A DNA stretch of 64,000 nt, from positions 186,001 through 250,000 of the forward strand of contig NZ_MUBK01000002.1 of the NCBI RefSeq assembly GCF_002127545.1, written 5' to 3'. Positions 21,070 to 31,978 of the stretch are shown here, piece after piece. The position numbers were made by a program, and so were the translations under genes. How positions within the stretch are numbered: the first letter of the stretch is position 1; every line of letters starts with the position of its first letter. The notes below the pieces were generated by a model, which saw only the letters and a list, made by a program, of their open reading frames with translations, was not told the origin of the DNA and searched no databases. The DNA is from Xenorhabdus beddingii. GTDB taxonomy: Bacteria; Pseudomonadota; Gammaproteobacteria; Enterobacterales; Enterobacteriaceae.

Positions 21070-21457
21070 TAATGTTTGAAGGTTATTATTGGTTATTGTT
21101 CTGGTCTCGTATTAAATGGTTTAATACTTATTAAACGTAGTATTCATGCTCAATGAAAGTTCCGATCACTTTATTGTGTATTTCTTCCGATTTGGAATAG
21201 CCGATCCATTTTTGATGAATTATTGAAAATTATCCAGCTACATTTATTATTTAAAGCGAAAAGAATTAGAGTTAATTCATTATATTAATTAATAATATTA
21301 GATGATTAGATATTTTCACTGTATTTAGCGATGAAAAGATAAATATCCTTTCTTCTCGAATGATAACCTTTAGTAATTGTGCAGTAAGTCTCATTTTAAT
21401 GTGGTCATAATGTTTATTATCCCGTTCCGTTATGATTAATGTGATAAAGGAATAATA
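21070..21457. other. intergenic region before aphA
   Basis: About 390 AT-rich bases without a credible gene. It should contain the aphA promoter; a string of AT-rich -10-like sequences is present, but none stands out. GGA seven bases before the aphA ATG serves as ribosome binding site. Confidence 0.4.
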
Positions 21458-22171
21458 ATGCGTAAAGTAACGCTAGTATTCAGTGCGATTGCGCTCGCTT
21501 TTGGCCTAAACGGTGTGGCGCAGGCCAAAATGTTTATGCCTGAGCAGGTTGATTCAGGGGTAACCGTAGCAGATTTAGCTCAACGTCAGGCCATTCATTG
21601 GGTGTCAGTGAAGCAGATTGCAAAGAGTTTGGCAGGACAACCGCCAATGGCTGTTGGATTTGATATTGATGATACCGTCCTGTTTTCCAGTCCGGGGTTT
21701 TATCGGGGAAAATTGGAATATTCCCCCAATGATGAAAGCTACTTAAAACGACCTGAATTCTGGGAAAAAATGAATAATGAATGGGACAAATTCAGTATGC
21801 CGAAAAAAATCGGTATTGAATTAGTTCAAATGCATTTGAAACGGGGTGATGATATCTATTTTATTACCGGGCGCACGAAAACCAAAACAGAAACTGTTAC
21901 CCAGTACATACAAGAAGGTTTACATATTCCTGCGGATAAAATGCATAAGGTTATTTTTGCCGGGGACGAACCCAATAAAAATGATAAAGTGAGCTGGATG
22001 AAAAATCATAAACTGAAGATCTACTATGGTGATGCAGATACGGATATTGCTGCTGCGCGTGAACTGAATATCCGTGGCATTCGTATCTTAAGAGCATCAA
22101 ATTCTTCCTATCAGCCTTTGCCTAAAGCGGGTCGGTTTGGCGAAGAAGTGGTCATTAAGTCTGAGTATTAG
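21458..22171 (+). CDS. aphA: Class B acid phosphatase
   Basis: AphA is a periplasmic, metal-dependent non-specific phosphatase of the HAD (DDDD) superfamily that releases phosphate from nucleotides and other monoesters. The 237-residue precursor begins with a signal peptide (MRKVTLVFSAIALAFGLNGVAQA, cleavage likely after residue 23). Motif I is FDIDDTVLFSS, motif II ends in FITGRTKTK, and the late motif is IYYGDADTDIAAA. Length and all motifs match E. coli AphA. A terminator follows closely. Confidence 0.97.
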   Translation: MRKVTLVFSAIALAFGLNGVAQAKMFMPEQVDSGVTVADLAQRQAIHWVSVKQIAKSLAGQPPMAVGFDIDDTVLFSSPGFYRGKLEYSPNDESYLKRPEFWEKMNNEWDKFSMPKKIGIELVQMHLKRGDDIYFITGRTKTKTETVTQYIQEGLHIPADKMHKVIFAGDEPNKNDKVSWMKNHKLKIYYGDADTDIAAARELNIRGIRILRASNSSYQPLPKAGRFGEEVVIKSEY

Positions 22172-22201
22172 TCTGAAATTTCAAGATAATATTTTCCAAC
22201 G

Positions 22202-22228
22202 AAAGGCACTTGCAGGTGCCTTTTTCTT
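22202..22228 (+). terminator. rho-independent terminator of aphA
   Basis: Hairpin AAAGGCAC-TTGCAG-GTGCCTTT runs directly into a T-rich tract (TTTTTCTTTTTT). Confidence 0.88.
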
Positions 22229-22428
22229 TTTTAGGATTAGTATGAACCTATTTTTAATAGTGAACATTTTCTTTTGGTTGGTGTGACGGGGTGCGATGAG
22301 ATAGGCTCCCTATCTTAAGGGGTAATTATGTATATAATTACTACTATTCTTTTCTGATAAAATAGGACGACAGATCATTAGAATAAGTCATTGGATAGCT
22401 GCATACATAAAAGGTGAGGTGAACTGTT

Positions 22429-24150
22429 ATGGCGAAGAACTCGGTAAGATTACTGAAAGTCTCTTTTATCTGTAGCGCACTGGCGGTATCAGAGGGAACC
22501 TTTGCAACGCAACAAAATGACCAGGCATCAAGTGATGTGCAACAATTGGCCGGGGAGCAAAAAAAAGAAGGTTCGCTTGCTTCATCTGATCAGACTATTC
22601 CTATCTCGCCGATAAAATCTATTGGTGAAAATCGAAAGCAGTTACAAAATGGGTTGCCACAACAGGTAAAACCGGTATTTCTTGATCGTTTGGTAACGTT
22701 ATATACTGCCAATGAAATGAAACTGTTATGGACAGATAAAAAAGCGATTCAACAATTTGAAAGTCAATTATTTGAAATATCATTGGCGGGTTTTCAGCCC
22801 CAATTTGAAAAATGGCTAGTACAACTTGATTCCCCTGAATTAAGTGATATGGGACGAGATATTATTTTATCTGATGCGATGTTAGGTTATCTCCATTTTA
22901 TCAACGGAGTTAAGAAAAAAGGGGATTCATGGTTATATAGCAAAACGCCTTATAAAGTTGATTTACCTCCTGCCCACTTAATTGATAAATGGCAGCAGCA
23001 TATTAATAATCATGATACTCTCACTTATATTACAGCCTTATCACCCCATCATCCTATGTATGAAAATATGCGCAAGGAAATGTTGGCTCAATTGGCTGAC
23101 AAGCAGCCGTGGACTGAATTTTCGTTGAAAGGTACGTTAAGACCTGGGCAAAGCAGTGAAAGTGTTATTGCATTAAGAAAAATATTGGTTCGCTCAGGAA
23201 CATTGGAACCCTCCGCGATCAAATCTGATAATAAAATTTACGCTAAAGAGTTAACTGCTGCAGTAAAACGTTTTCAAACCCTGCATGGGTTGTCAGCCGA
23301 TGGTGTCATCGGTCAATCCACGAAAATATGGTTAAATACAACACCCCAAATGCGCGCCCGCATTATGGCATTAAATATACAAAGACTACGGATTATTCCC
23401 GGAGATATTCCTACCGGCATTTTGGTTAATATTCCTAATTACTCACTTTTCTATTATTCAGATGGGAAAGAAGTATTAAGTTCTAAAGTCGTTGTTGGAC
23501 GCCCCAGTCGCAAAACGCCCATCATGAGCAGCCAGTTAAATAATGTCGTGATCAATCCGCCTTGGACGGTACCGACTAGCATGACACGTAAAGATATTGC
23601 GCCAAGGGCGATGCGTGATCCAAATTATTTCCGCACTCGTGGTTATACCGTTTTTTCCAGTTGGAGCAATGATGCCAAAGTTATCGACCCTTTATCAATT
23701 AATTGGGGGGTAATCACACCGGATAATTTTCCTTATCGTATAAGGCAAGCACCTGGCCCAACTAATTCATTGGGGCGTTTCAAATTTAATATGCCAAATT
23801 CAGAAGCCATTTATTTACATGATACGCCAAATCAGGCTTCCTTTAGTCGGGAAATGAGGGCGGTCAGTTCAGGTTGTGTGCGTGTCAATAAAGCCCCTGA
23901 ATTAGCGAATATGTTGTTAGGCGATGCCGGTTGGAATAAAGATAAGGTCAAAGGTTCATTGAAAACATGGGGAACAAAGTATGTTAATATTCCCCAAAAA
24001 ATCCCGGTTTTTCTCTATTATCAAACCGCGTGGGTTGATGAAGGAGGAGTGCCACAATACCGGGCAGATATCTACGGCTATGATATGAATGCCAGGCAAC
24101 CCTCTGAATGGTTATCCAAGATTTTGGCTGCGAGAAAGGATTTATCATGA
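22429..24150 (+). CDS. ldtD: L,D-transpeptidase LdtD (YcbB)
   Basis: LdtD forms 3-3 meso-DAP cross-links in peptidoglycan in the periplasm. The 573-residue protein (E. coli 615) has an N-terminal signal sequence, a helical substrate-capping and scaffold region, a PG_binding_1 domain (RPGQSSESVIALRKIL and AVKRFQTLHGLSADGVIG, about residues 240-300), and a YkuD catalytic domain with the motif YLHDTPN...SSGCVRV, where Cys483 is the catalytic nucleophile. The low-complexity stretch after the signal peptide is shorter than in E. coli. Downstream comes mepK, which cleaves the 3-3 links that LdtD makes. Confidence 0.96.
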   Translation: MAKNSVRLLKVSFICSALAVSEGTFATQQNDQASSDVQQLAGEQKKEGSLASSDQTIPISPIKSIGENRKQLQNGLPQQVKPVFLDRLVTLYTANEMKLLWTDKKAIQQFESQLFEISLAGFQPQFEKWLVQLDSPELSDMGRDIILSDAMLGYLHFINGVKKKGDSWLYSKTPYKVDLPPAHLIDKWQQHINNHDTLTYITALSPHHPMYENMRKEMLAQLADKQPWTEFSLKGTLRPGQSSESVIALRKILVRSGTLEPSAIKSDNKIYAKELTAAVKRFQTLHGLSADGVIGQSTKIWLNTTPQMRARIMALNIQRLRIIPGDIPTGILVNIPNYSLFYYSDGKEVLSSKVVVGRPSRKTPIMSSQLNNVVINPPWTVPTSMTRKDIAPRAMRDPNYFRTRGYTVFSSWSNDAKVIDPLSINWGVITPDNFPYRIRQAPGPTNSLGRFKFNMPNSEAIYLHDTPNQASFSREMRAVSSGCVRVNKAPELANMLLGDAGWNKDKVKGSLKTWGTKYVNIPQKIPVFLYYQTAWVDEGGVPQYRADIYGYDMNARQPSEWLSKILAARKDLS

Positions 24151-24206
24151 TCAGTCACTATTGATCATTGATAAAGGCATAGTTTGACATTGATATCTAT
24201 GTTATA

Positions 24207-24247
24207 AACGGTGAAGAATGGAATATTCTCTTCACCGTTATTTTATA
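24207..24247 (+). terminator. terminator of ldtD
   Basis: Arms AACGGTGAA and TTCACCGTT enclose an inner GAAT/ATTC stem, followed by the T-rich ATTTTATATT. Confidence 0.75.
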
Positions 24248-24565
24248 TTACTCATTATTTTTGCGGTTTTTTTCGGACTATCAGGCTTCCTGAATGAACT
24301 GATTTTATCTGTTATTGATAGATTTTCATGATTCATATGGAAGACATTTTCCAAAACATAACATCATTAAAGTTTTATTTATATTTAATGTGATTTAAAT
24401 TATGTTAGATTGATCACAATTATGGGCTGGTGAATTTACAGTAATATACAAAAATAAGTGAAACTACTTTTTATTTGTTGATGTCTCATTAATTGGTTAA
24501 ACTCAATTGTTAATGTAGTTTATAACTTATTAATAGATCTTATAGAATAGCAGGGCATATTACCC
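24248..24565. other. intergenic region before mepK
   Basis: About 320 AT-rich bases with no credible ORF. It presumably contains the mepK promoter; no specific operator was recognised. Confidence 0.4.
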
Positions 24566-25114
24566 ATGAATAAAATTGACCACAATCGCCGAAAGTGGCT
24601 CGGTGTTAGTGTGGCTGCGTTGGGATTAGGTTTATTGCCTCAACCCGCTTTGGCTGCATTGATGACTCCGCGTCCTCGAATCTTACGTTTTGATAATCTG
24701 CATACGGGAGAAACACTTAAAGCTGAATTTTTTGATGGGCACAGTTATAACAAACCAGAATTAGCTCGCCTGAATTATCTATTCCGCGATTTTCGTCAAA
24801 ATAAGGTCAAACTGATTGATCCCAAATTATTTGATCAAATTTATTTATTGCAGATGATGATGGGAATAAATAAGTCTGTTCAGCTTGTTTCTGGTTATCG
24901 TTCCCTGACGACAAATAACATGCTGCGTCAGGCCAGCGGTGGCGTGGCAAAACAGAGTTATCATACCCGTGGGCAAGCCATGGATTTTCACATTGATGGT
25001 ATTCAGCTCGCACATATTCGTAAGGCTGCACTAAAAATGCGGGCAGGGGGGGTAGGGTTTTATCCAAAGAGTAATTTTATTCATATTGATACAGGCCCGG
25101 TCAGGACGTGGTAA
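24566..25114 (+). CDS. mepK: Murein endopeptidase MepK (YcbK, M15 family)
   Basis: MepK cleaves 3-3 and some 4-3 peptidoglycan cross-links during wall growth. The 182-residue precursor starts with a twin-arginine-type signal (NRRKWLGVSVAALGLGLLPQPALA), consistent with periplasmic export in folded form. The M15_3 peptidase region contains VSGYRS, SYHTRGQAMDFHIDG (zinc-binding His and Asp) and FIHIDTGP (zinc-binding His). It has the same length and ends as the E. coli protein does. gloC follows 45 bases later. Confidence 0.96.
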   Translation: MNKIDHNRRKWLGVSVAALGLGLLPQPALAALMTPRPRILRFDNLHTGETLKAEFFDGHSYNKPELARLNYLFRDFRQNKVKLIDPKLFDQIYLLQMMMGINKSVQLVSGYRSLTTNNMLRQASGGVAKQSYHTRGQAMDFHIDGIQLAHIRKAALKMRAGGVGFYPKSNFIHIDTGPVRTW

Positions 25115-25159
25115 TCTTATTACCAACAATGAGTCTTGATTGTGGAGTTAAACAATATA

Positions 25160-25792
25160 ATGAAATACCACATTATCCCCGTCACAATGGCGATGCAAAA
25201 TTGTACTTTGATTTGGTGTGAAGAAACTCAGGAAGCGGCGATTGTCGATCCCGGCGGTAACGCCGAACAACTTATTGCTGAAATAGAGCGTCGTGAACTG
25301 AAATTAACCCAAATTTTGCTGACACATGGTCACTATGATCATGTTGGTGCGACGGTTGAAGTCGCCAGCCATTTTGATGTACCTGTTTACGGGCCACATA
25401 AGGGGGATGCTTTTTGGATAGAAGGTTTGGAAATCCAATGCCAAATGTTTGGTGTTGAGCCATGCCCGTCTTTCACACCTGATCGTTGGCTGGATGAAGG
25501 GGATACGTTGCAGGTTGGCAATGTGGCGTTATCGGTTTTACATTGTCCGGGGCATACACCGGGGCATATCATCCTGACTAACCACGCTGATAAATTAATC
25601 TCAATGGGTGATGTGCTGTTTAAGGGGAGTATTGGTCGTACTGATTTCCCCGGCGGAAATTATGATGCACTGATTCAATCCATCAAGGAAAAAGTTCTGC
25701 CGTTAGGGGATGATTATCAATTTATTCCCGGCCACGGGCCGATGTCAACATTGGGACACGAGCGGAAAACTAACCCATTCTTGCAAGATTGA
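25160..25792 (+). CDS. gloC: Hydroxyacylglutathione hydrolase GloC (glyoxalase II type)
   Basis: This is a small metallo-beta-lactamase-fold hydrolase (YcbL) that cleaves S-lactoylglutathione in methylglyoxal detoxification. From the ATG at 25160 it has 210 residues and begins [19 protein letters not shown] like YcbL; the frame is open further upstream (to 25136), but that adds residues the family lacks. The metal-binding motif THGHYDHVG, then [22 protein letters not shown] and FIPGHGP are all present. It lies directly downstream of mepK, as in E. coli. Confidence 0.96.
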   Translation: MKYHIIPVTMAMQNCTLIWCEETQEAAIVDPGGNAEQLIAEIERRELKLTQILLTHGHYDHVGATVEVASHFDVPVYGPHKGDAFWIEGLEIQCQMFGVEPCPSFTPDRWLDEGDTLQVGNVALSVLHCPGHTPGHIILTNHADKLISMGDVLFKGSIGRTDFPGGNYDALIQSIKEKVLPLGDDYQFIPGHGPMSTLGHERKTNPFLQD

Positions 25793-25836
25793 TTGAAAAT
25801 ATTTTTGTCGGAAACGCAAAAATAGTGCAAGAAGAT

Positions 25837-25864
25837 AAAAGCCGCTTTTTTTCAGCGGCTTTTT
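25837..25864. terminator. shared terminator of gloC and aspC
   Basis: Arms AAAAGCCGCT and AGCGGCTTTT flank a 7-base loop. The A-tract before and the T-tract after make it work in both directions, between convergent gloC (+) and aspC (-). Confidence 0.85.
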
Positions 25865-25929
25865 GGGGAATAGAGATTACTTATTCATTTACAAGTTAGT
25901 CTCCATTCACAAATTAGCTCAGGGATAAA

Positions 25930-27120
25930 TTAAAGCACTGCAACGATGGCTTCACACAGAGGAACCATGTTTTCCAGCGTCAAACCCGCTACGTTGATGC
26001 GACCGGAGCTAACTGCGTAAATACCATATTCTTCACGCAGGCGATCAACTTGTTCTTTCGTCAATCCGCTGAATGAGAACATGCCGTTTTGAGTAATAAT
26101 AAAGCTGAAATCTTGCTTCGCCCCTTTTTCCTGCAAGGTATTGACAAACAGTTGGCGCATACGTCGAATGCGTTCACGCATGGTTGCCAATTCCTGAACC
26201 CATTCTGCTTTCAGCTCGTCGTCGGACAAAATTGTCGTCACAACGGAAGCACCGTGTGCCGGTGGGTTGGAATAGTTAGTCCGTACAATGGATTTTGCCT
26301 GACTGAAAGCCTTTTCTGCGGTATCGCTGTCAGCGGCAACAAGGGTGCAAGCACCAACACGCTCGTTGTACAGACCAAAGTTTTTGGAATAAGAGCTGGC
26401 AACGATCAGTTCATTGTGGTTTTGGGTAAAGATACGCAAGCCTTCTGCATCTTCATCCAGCCCTTTGGCAAAACCTTGGTAGGCAAAGTCAAACACAGGC
26501 AGCCAGCCGTTTGCCGCAGATAAATCCGCCAGTTTTTGCCACTGTTCAGCCGTGGGATCGATACCGGTCGGGTTATGGCAGCAACCGTGCAGCAAAACCA
26601 CATCGCCAGCTTGCGCTTCAGACAGACTCGCCAACATCGCCTCGAAATTCAGGGCATGTTTTTCTGCGTCGTAATAGTTATATTCGCGGATCTCTAAACC
26701 TGCGCTGGAGAAAACGCCTTTATGGTTTGGCCATGTTGGGTTGCTGATCCAGACCCGTTTTGCACTGGTCTGTTTGGCAATAAAGTCAGCGGCAATGCGC
26801 AGTGCGCCGGTTCCGCCTGGGCTTTGTACAGTACGGGCGCGTTGATCCGTTACGATAGGGTGGGTTTTACCGAAGAGCAGTTCCTGAGTAACACGGCCAA
26901 ATTCAGGTAATCCACTAATTGCCAGATAATTTTTGGTGGTTTCGTTTTCCAGCAGGAATTTTTCTGCTTTTTTGACGGTGGTCAGGACCGGTGTTTTACC
27001 GGTTTCGTCTTTGTAGACTCCGATACCCAAGTTGATTTTATTGTCTCGTGGATCAGCTTTAAAGCTATCCGCTAAACCAAGAATAGGGTCGGCAGGCGCT
27101 GCTGTGATTTTCTCAAACAT
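25930..27120 (-). CDS. aspC: Aspartate aminotransferase
   Basis: This PLP-dependent class I aminotransferase interconverts aspartate and oxaloacetate with glutamate/2-oxoglutarate and also acts on aromatic amino acids. The 396-residue protein is the E. coli length and starts [20 protein letters not shown]. The catalytic lysine lies in [15 protein letters not shown], with the PLP-binding [11 protein letters not shown] and [11 protein letters not shown] before it. It is followed on the same strand by ompF further upstream and ends at a terminator shared with gloC. Confidence 0.98.
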   Translation of the reverse strand: MFEKITAAPADPILGLADSFKADPRDNKINLGIGVYKDETGKTPVLTTVKKAEKFLLENETTKNYLAISGLPEFGRVTQELLFGKTHPIVTDQRARTVQSPGGTGALRIAADFIAKQTSAKRVWISNPTWPNHKGVFSSAGLEIREYNYYDAEKHALNFEAMLASLSEAQAGDVVLLHGCCHNPTGIDPTAEQWQKLADLSAANGWLPVFDFAYQGFAKGLDEDAEGLRIFTQNHNELIVASSYSKNFGLYNERVGACTLVAADSDTAEKAFSQAKSIVRTNYSNPPAHGASVVTTILSDDELKAEWVQELATMRERIRRMRQLFVNTLQEKGAKQDFSFIITQNGMFSFSGLTKEQVDRLREEYGIYAVSSGRINVAGLTLENMVPLCEAIVAVL

Positions 27121-27292
27121 TTTTTTGATTCCAAGACTCGGAGAGTTAAGCCCAAAATAAAATAACTTATACGCTGCTCAGGGTAACCTTAAGGCATCAG
27201 TTTGCCAACCACTTGTAGCAAAAAGAATAAAATCTTGTGAAGTAGTTTACGGAGTGAAAAAAAGAGCCTGAAAAAACAGCGGGGTAAAATGT

Positions 27293-27320
27293 AAAAAGCA
27301 GCGCCGGAGCGCTGCTTTTT
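27293..27320 (-). terminator. rho-independent terminator of ompF
   Basis: Perfect 12-base arms AAAAAGCAGCGC and GCGCTGCTTTTT with a CGGA loop lie about 50 bases after the porin stop on the minus strand. The U-tract reads off the A-run. Confidence 0.9.
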
Positions 27321-27368
27321 CTACGATAAAGGTGTTTAGCTTTTCGCCAAACAATTTATCAGCAGTGA

Positions 27369-28490
27369 TTAGAACTGATAAGTCAGACCAACACCGAATA
27401 CGTTGCGAGCACCAGTGTCTTTACCTTCATTTTTGTCCAGCAGGTTGATTTTGTAATCAACATAGGTAGACAGGTTTTTGTTAAAGTAGTAGTAAGTACC
27501 TACTGAAACGTATTTAACCAGATCAGCGCTGTAACCTTTGGCACCGTCGTTACGTCCCAGATCCTTACCTTTGGATTGAACGTAAGCCAGAGATGGTTTC
27601 AGGTTTAAGTCAGAGAACAGGTATTGTGCAACCACTTCGATGTTCTGGGTTTTATTAGCAACGCCTTTAGCTGGATAGTATTCATCATCGATTTTGATGT
27701 TTGCAGAGCCATTAGTCATGTTACGGGTTTCGCCGTACATTGCAGCCAGGTAGACGTTGTTAGCGTCGTATTTAGCACCGATGTTCCACGCTTCAGCACG
27801 TTCGCCGTGAGCATAACTTTTATCCCAGTCACCGTTTGCACGAGTGGAATTAGCATAAGAACCACCCACAGTGATACCGTAACCTACGTTATACGTGGTA
27901 GCCAAACCGTAACCGTCACCGTTTGCAGTAGTTCCGCCACGTTTGTTTTTAGTGCGCTCACTGTTTTGACCTTGGTACTGAACGGCAAAAGTCAGACCAT
28001 CAACCAGACCGAAGAAATCGGTGTTACGGTAAGTCAGCAGGCCGGTAGCACGACCGGTCATGTAGTTATCGGTCTTAGTCATGGAATCACCACCAAAGAT
28101 TGGCAGTACGTCAGTCCATGAGCTAACATCATAGTTTACGCCGTAGTTACGACCGTAATCCAATGAACCGTAGTTAGCGAATTTCAGACCAGCGAAAGCC
28201 AGACGAGTAGCGGTATCTTGTTTACCTTCTTCTTGGTGAGCTTTCAGGTTGTATTCCCAACGACCGAAACCGGTCAGTTGGTCAGAGATCTGAGTTTCAC
28301 CTTTAACGCCGATACGTGCGTAAGAAGCATCACCGTCTTCACCGCTTCTTTCGTCTGCGATTTGGTGACGAACGTCTACTTTACCGTACAGGTCGAGTTT
28401 GTTTTTGTCCTTGTTAAAGATTTCAGCCGCGTTTGCTGTACCAGCAGCCAACAGAGCCGGGATTACCACTGCAAGAATATTGCGCTTCAT
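27369..28490 (-). CDS. ompF: Trimeric general porin, OmpF/OpnP type
   Basis: This outer-membrane 16-stranded beta-barrel porin is for small hydrophilic solutes. The 373-residue precursor from the ATG at 28490 starts with signal [21 protein letters not shown], and the mature protein begins [21 protein letters not shown]. It ends in Phe ([10 protein letters not shown]), as outer-membrane barrels do. Typical porin segments are [19 protein letters not shown] and [12 protein letters not shown] (constriction loop region). It lies between asnS and aspC as ompF does in E. coli; in Xenorhabdus nematophila the corresponding osmoregulated porin is OpnP. The frame extends five codons upstream, but that start is less likely. 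Confidence 0.95.
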   Translation of the reverse strand: MKRNILAVVIPALLAAGTANAAEIFNKDKNKLDLYGKVDVRHQIADERSGEDGDASYARIGVKGETQISDQLTGFGRWEYNLKAHQEEGKQDTATRLAFAGLKFANYGSLDYGRNYGVNYDVSSWTDVLPIFGGDSMTKTDNYMTGRATGLLTYRNTDFFGLVDGLTFAVQYQGQNSERTKNKRGGTTANGDGYGLATTYNVGYGITVGGSYANSTRANGDWDKSYAHGERAEAWNIGAKYDANNVYLAAMYGETRNMTNGSANIKIDDEYYPAKGVANKTQNIEVVAQYLFSDLNLKPSLAYVQSKGKDLGRNDGAKGYSADLVKYVSVGTYYYFNKNLSTYVDYKINLLDKNEGKDTGARNVFGVGLTYQF

Positions 28491-28735
28491 TATTATTACC
28501 CTCATTGGTGTTATTTAGACACCTGCCACTGCCAGAAATAGAACACTAAAAATTTTTGGAACTATTTGTGGATATCGAGTGTCTTATTAATCGGCGTCCA
28601 GTGTTCCATTGGTAATGTTTTTTTTCTACCCTCAAGATGCTACAAAAGTGCAGAATGGGTAACAAAGTGAAAATAGATGTTACAAAATGTAAATATCAGG
28701 GAACTTTTTTCACACGCTTTTCGCCATGAAATGAA
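28491..28735 (-). promoter_or_regulatory. ompF upstream regulatory region
   Basis: About 245 AT-rich bases between the asnS terminator and the porin start. Runs such as TTTACATTTTGTAACAT on the minus strand look like the tandem OmpR-binding repeats seen upstream of enterobacterial ompF, but I could not fix individual boxes. The gene's regulation by EnvZ/OmpR is known for the family, not proved here. Confidence 0.45.
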
Positions 28736-28759
28736 AAAAGCCAGCTTTTGCTGGCTTTT
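28736..28759 (-). terminator. rho-independent terminator of asnS
   Basis: Arms AAAAGCCAGC and GCTGGCTTTT with a 4-base loop and an A-run on the plus strand (U-tract on the minus-strand RNA) lie about 40 bases after the asnS stop. Confidence 0.85.
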
Positions 28760-28797
28760 CGGAGGATTGCTCTTAGCTTATTTCTTAAGCTGATTCA

Positions 28798-30198
28798 TTA
28801 GAAACTTGCATTTCTTGGTGTCCGTGGGAAGGGGATAACGTCACGAACGTTGGATACACCCGTCACATAAGCCACCAAACGCTCAAAGCCCAAACCGAAA
28901 CCGGCATGAGGAACGGTGCCGTAACGACGCAGATCACGATACCACCAGTAATCTTCTTTATTCAGGCCCATTTCTTCCATACGTTGATCCAACCTATCCA
29001 GACGCTCTTCACGCTGCGAACCACCGATGATTTCACCGATGCCCGGCGCCAGAACATCCATCGCCGCAACGGTTTTACCATCTTCGTTCATGCGCATATA
29101 GAAGGCTTTGATGTCTTTTGGATAGTTCTTCATGATCACGGGCGCGTTGAAATGTTTTTCGGCCAGATAGCGCTCATGCTCTGATGACAAATCCACGCCC
29201 CAGAAAACCGGGTTCTCAAATTTCTGTCCACAATTTTCCAGAATTTCGATCGCATCGGTGTAATCCAATTGGATGAAATCAGAATCGACAAATTTTTCCA
29301 GACGATTAATCACTTCACTATCAACACGCTCTGCAAAGAAAGCCAGATCATCGGCACGTTCTTCCAATGCCGCTTTGAAAACATATTTCAGCATGTCTTC
29401 GGAGAGTTTGGCGATATCATTCAGATCGGCAAACGCCACTTCTGGTTCAATCATCCAAAACTCGGCCAAGTGGCGGCTGGTATTGGAGTTTTCTGCCCGG
29501 AAAGTTGGCCCGAAGGTGTAAACGTTGCTCAATGCACACGCATAGGCTTCACCGTTTAGCTGACCCGATACCGTCAGGAACGCTTCACGGCCGAAGAAGT
29601 CCTGGCTGAAATCCACTTCGCCTTTATCTGTGCGTGGCAGGTTTTGCAGGTCCAACGTGGAAACGCGGAACATTTCGCCGGCACCTTCTGTATCGGATGC
29701 GGTGATCAATGGGGATGAGACCCAGAAGAAGCCTTGTTCATGGAAAAAGCGATGCAGGGCTTGCGCCAGAGTATGGCGAACGCGGGCAACGGCACCGATC
29801 AAATTCGTGCGTGGACGAAGGTGGGCCACTTCACGCAGGTATTCGATACTGTGGCGTTTGGCCGCCATCGGATAAGTATCTGGATCATCCACCATGCCAA
29901 CGACAACGACTTTAGTGGCTTGCAGTTCAAAAGCCTGGCCTTTGCCTTGGGATTCAACCACCGTCCCGGTGATTTCTACAGAACAGCCTGTGGTTAAATG
30001 CAGGACTTCATCCTGATAATTAGGTAAATTATTATTAACGACGGCCTGTAATGGATTAAAGCAGGAACCGTCATAGACGGCGAGGAACGAGATACCAGCT
30101 TTAGAATCTCTCCTTGTACGTATCCAACCGCGAACGGTGACTTCGCTGTCAACCGGAACACGGCCTTGCAGTACATCGACTACAGGCGCTACGCTCAT
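28798..30198 (-). CDS. asnS: Asparaginyl-tRNA synthetase
   Basis: This class II aminoacyl-tRNA synthetase charges tRNA-Asn. The 466-residue protein (E. coli 466) has the N-terminal OB-fold anticodon-binding domain ([20 protein letters not shown]), motif 2 region ([26 protein letters not shown]) and the terminal motif 3 ([15 protein letters not shown]...FPRTP). It lies between pncB and ompF as in E. coli. The plus strand opposite contains several long but meaningless frames. Confidence 0.99.
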   Translation of the reverse strand: MSVAPVVDVLQGRVPVDSEVTVRGWIRTRRDSKAGISFLAVYDGSCFNPLQAVVNNNLPNYQDEVLHLTTGCSVEITGTVVESQGKGQAFELQATKVVVVGMVDDPDTYPMAAKRHSIEYLREVAHLRPRTNLIGAVARVRHTLAQALHRFFHEQGFFWVSSPLITASDTEGAGEMFRVSTLDLQNLPRTDKGEVDFSQDFFGREAFLTVSGQLNGEAYACALSNVYTFGPTFRAENSNTSRHLAEFWMIEPEVAFADLNDIAKLSEDMLKYVFKAALEERADDLAFFAERVDSEVINRLEKFVDSDFIQLDYTDAIEILENCGQKFENPVFWGVDLSSEHERYLAEKHFNAPVIMKNYPKDIKAFYMRMNEDGKTVAAMDVLAPGIGEIIGGSQREERLDRLDQRMEEMGLNKEDYWWYRDLRRYGTVPHAGFGLGFERLVAYVTGVSNVRDVIPFPRTPRNASF

Positions 30199-30405
30199 AA
30201 ATTTCTCTCTTCTTTTATTAGTGAATTAGATAATTAGATAGATTTACCACAAATGCCCCCCCATAAGGGGCAGATCGTCTATCTTACTTGTCATATCTCA
30301 GGAAACAAGAAGAAATTGCGCGTCTTAGCGAGGAAATAAGGGGAAAAGTTGTTTTTTCTTGCGTAACCAGCATGAAACCGATTACGCAAGGGGTTACCGA
30401 CCGGA

Positions 30406-31635
30406 TTATACCGCTTTTGCTCTTTTCTCTATGTAGGGAAAGGGGATGTCAAAAGCCCGACGTAACCTATCGACAAACTCATCATCTTCACAGATGGTTT
30501 TGCCGGGGCTATCGGAAAGTTTTGCGACCGGTTTGCCATTACATTCGATGAGTTTGATCACAATATTCAGGGGCTTTACTCCCGGAATATTGCAGGTCAG
30601 CCGTGTACCAATACCGAAAATCACGTTGATCCTCTTATGGAAATGGCGATACAGCGCCAGCGCTTTTTGCAAGTCCAAACTGTCAGAGAATATCAGCGTT
30701 TTCGTCATGGGATCGATATCCAATGATTGGTAGTGTGCAATGGCTTTTTCACCCCATTCAATCGGATCACCGGAATCATGGCGCAGACCTTGGTAAGCGG
30801 TCGCCAAGGGTTTGTCGAAATCGCGCAGGAAAGCATCCATTGTAATGCAATCTGTCAGGGCGATGCCCAACTGATTTGGATACTCGTTCAGCCATGTTTG
30901 CAGCGCTGCCCGCTGGCTGGTGGCAAGCTCCGGACTGATCTGTTGATGTGCCTGGAACCATTCATGGGCTTGTGTGCCGAGCGGAGGGAGATCAAGTTGT
31001 TCTGCCAGTTGATAATTACTGGTTCCGACCAAATAAGGGAAGTTGTGTTTCAGTTCATTGACAATCGCATATTGCACTGCGTGTGAAAAACGACGACGAG
31101 TACCAAAATCCATTAATTTAAAGCCGGACAGGTCGATATTTTCTTCCGCCGCATCTTTATGGAACAGCTCAATGAGTTTTTTAAGCTGAATAACGGCGTC
31201 TGCGGGGGTTATTTCAGGTGAGCGGTGGCGATGAACTAATTCGCTGATGAGGGCAAGTAAAGGGACTTCCCATAGGATCACTTCACGCCATAAGCCGGAA
31301 ATGCGGATGGTCAATTGCCCTTGATGGGTCACAGAAACGTCGACTTGTTCAGGATCAAAGCGGAATGTTTTGATCCAATTCAGGTAGTCCTGTTTAAAGA
31401 ACGGAAGGCGGGAGAGATAATCGGCTTCACGTTCCGTCAAGGTTAAATCCGCCATCATATTAATTTGATGGCGCAACGTCTCGGCGTATTCTCCGAGCAG
31501 TTCATCACCACGGCAACGGAATTCTGCGACAACAGGAATATTGTTGTAATGGTGGTACACTGCTTGCTGCATATGAAATTTATAAGCATCAGTATCAAGC
31601 AGTGATGTGATAATCGGGGTAGCGTCTAAAGTCAT
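30406..31635 (-). CDS. pncB: Nicotinate phosphoribosyltransferase
   Basis: PncB converts nicotinate and PRPP to nicotinate mononucleotide in NAD salvage, with ATP hydrolysis. The 409-residue protein (E. coli 400) starts [30 protein letters not shown], which is highly typical, and has [13 protein letters not shown] (with the catalytic-region His expected shortly after), GTSNYQLA, and [19 protein letters not shown]-terminal stretch of about ten residues extends beyond E. coli. About 340 bases of intergenic DNA separate it from divergent pepN. Confidence 0.98.
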   Translation of the reverse strand: MTLDATPIITSLLDTDAYKFHMQQAVYHHYNNIPVVAEFRCRGDELLGEYAETLRHQINMMADLTLTEREADYLSRLPFFKQDYLNWIKTFRFDPEQVDVSVTHQGQLTIRISGLWREVILWEVPLLALISELVHRHRSPEITPADAVIQLKKLIELFHKDAAEENIDLSGFKLMDFGTRRRFSHAVQYAIVNELKHNFPYLVGTSNYQLAEQLDLPPLGTQAHEWFQAHQQISPELATSQRAALQTWLNEYPNQLGIALTDCITMDAFLRDFDKPLATAYQGLRHDSGDPIEWGEKAIAHYQSLDIDPMTKTLIFSDSLDLQKALALYRHFHKRINVIFGIGTRLTCNIPGVKPLNIVIKLIECNGKPVAKLSDSPGKTICEDDEFVDRLRRAFDIPFPYIEKRAKAV

Positions 31636-31918
31636 GGCGCGTCAGGCATCCTCGCGGAGCGTATTCGTGTCTGCTAAATCGATAAAGTCGGGAGAGTATA
31701 CCGTGATTATTGGGTTATTGAAGCTATATAGCTGCATATATTTTCCCGAACCTAACGATTAAGGTTAATCCATTTATAGATAATATCATGTTAAATGAGA
31801 GATGAGATGACAATTCGCACGAAAGTACTAATATGCTGACTACATCATTTATACCTTTATTTAATAAGTCATTAACATCCCAAAAAAGAGACTTATTGAT
31901 TGAAAGGAGGGCGGCTCT

Positions 31919-31978
31919 ATGGCAGAACTATATCGATTAAACATGCCTGTTAAAAGTAATGGAAAAGGTTCCCTATGA
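31919..31978 (+). CDS. 19-codon upstream ORF coupled to pepN
   Basis: An ATG follows a near-perfect ribosome binding site (AAAGGAGGG), and the 19-residue frame, starting MAELYRLNMPVK and ending NGKGSL, stops at a TGA that overlaps the pepN ATG (ATGA). This arrangement suggests a leader peptide that couples translation to pepN. pepN itself has only a modest AAAGG site, located inside this small frame. No homologue is known to me. It may be a real leader peptide or simply a coupling device. Confidence 0.55.
   Translation: MAELYRLNMPVKSNGKGSL

Noticed and set aside
28491-28735. A possible micF-like regulatory RNA near the porin gene
   Set aside because: micF is linked to ompC in E. coli, and no matching stem-loop or promoter arrangement could be shown here.
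30199-30405. Gap between pncB and asnS considered for a tRNA or small gene
   Set aside because: No cloverleaf or convincing frame; a plus-strand frame starting at 30288 mostly overlaps pncB antisense.
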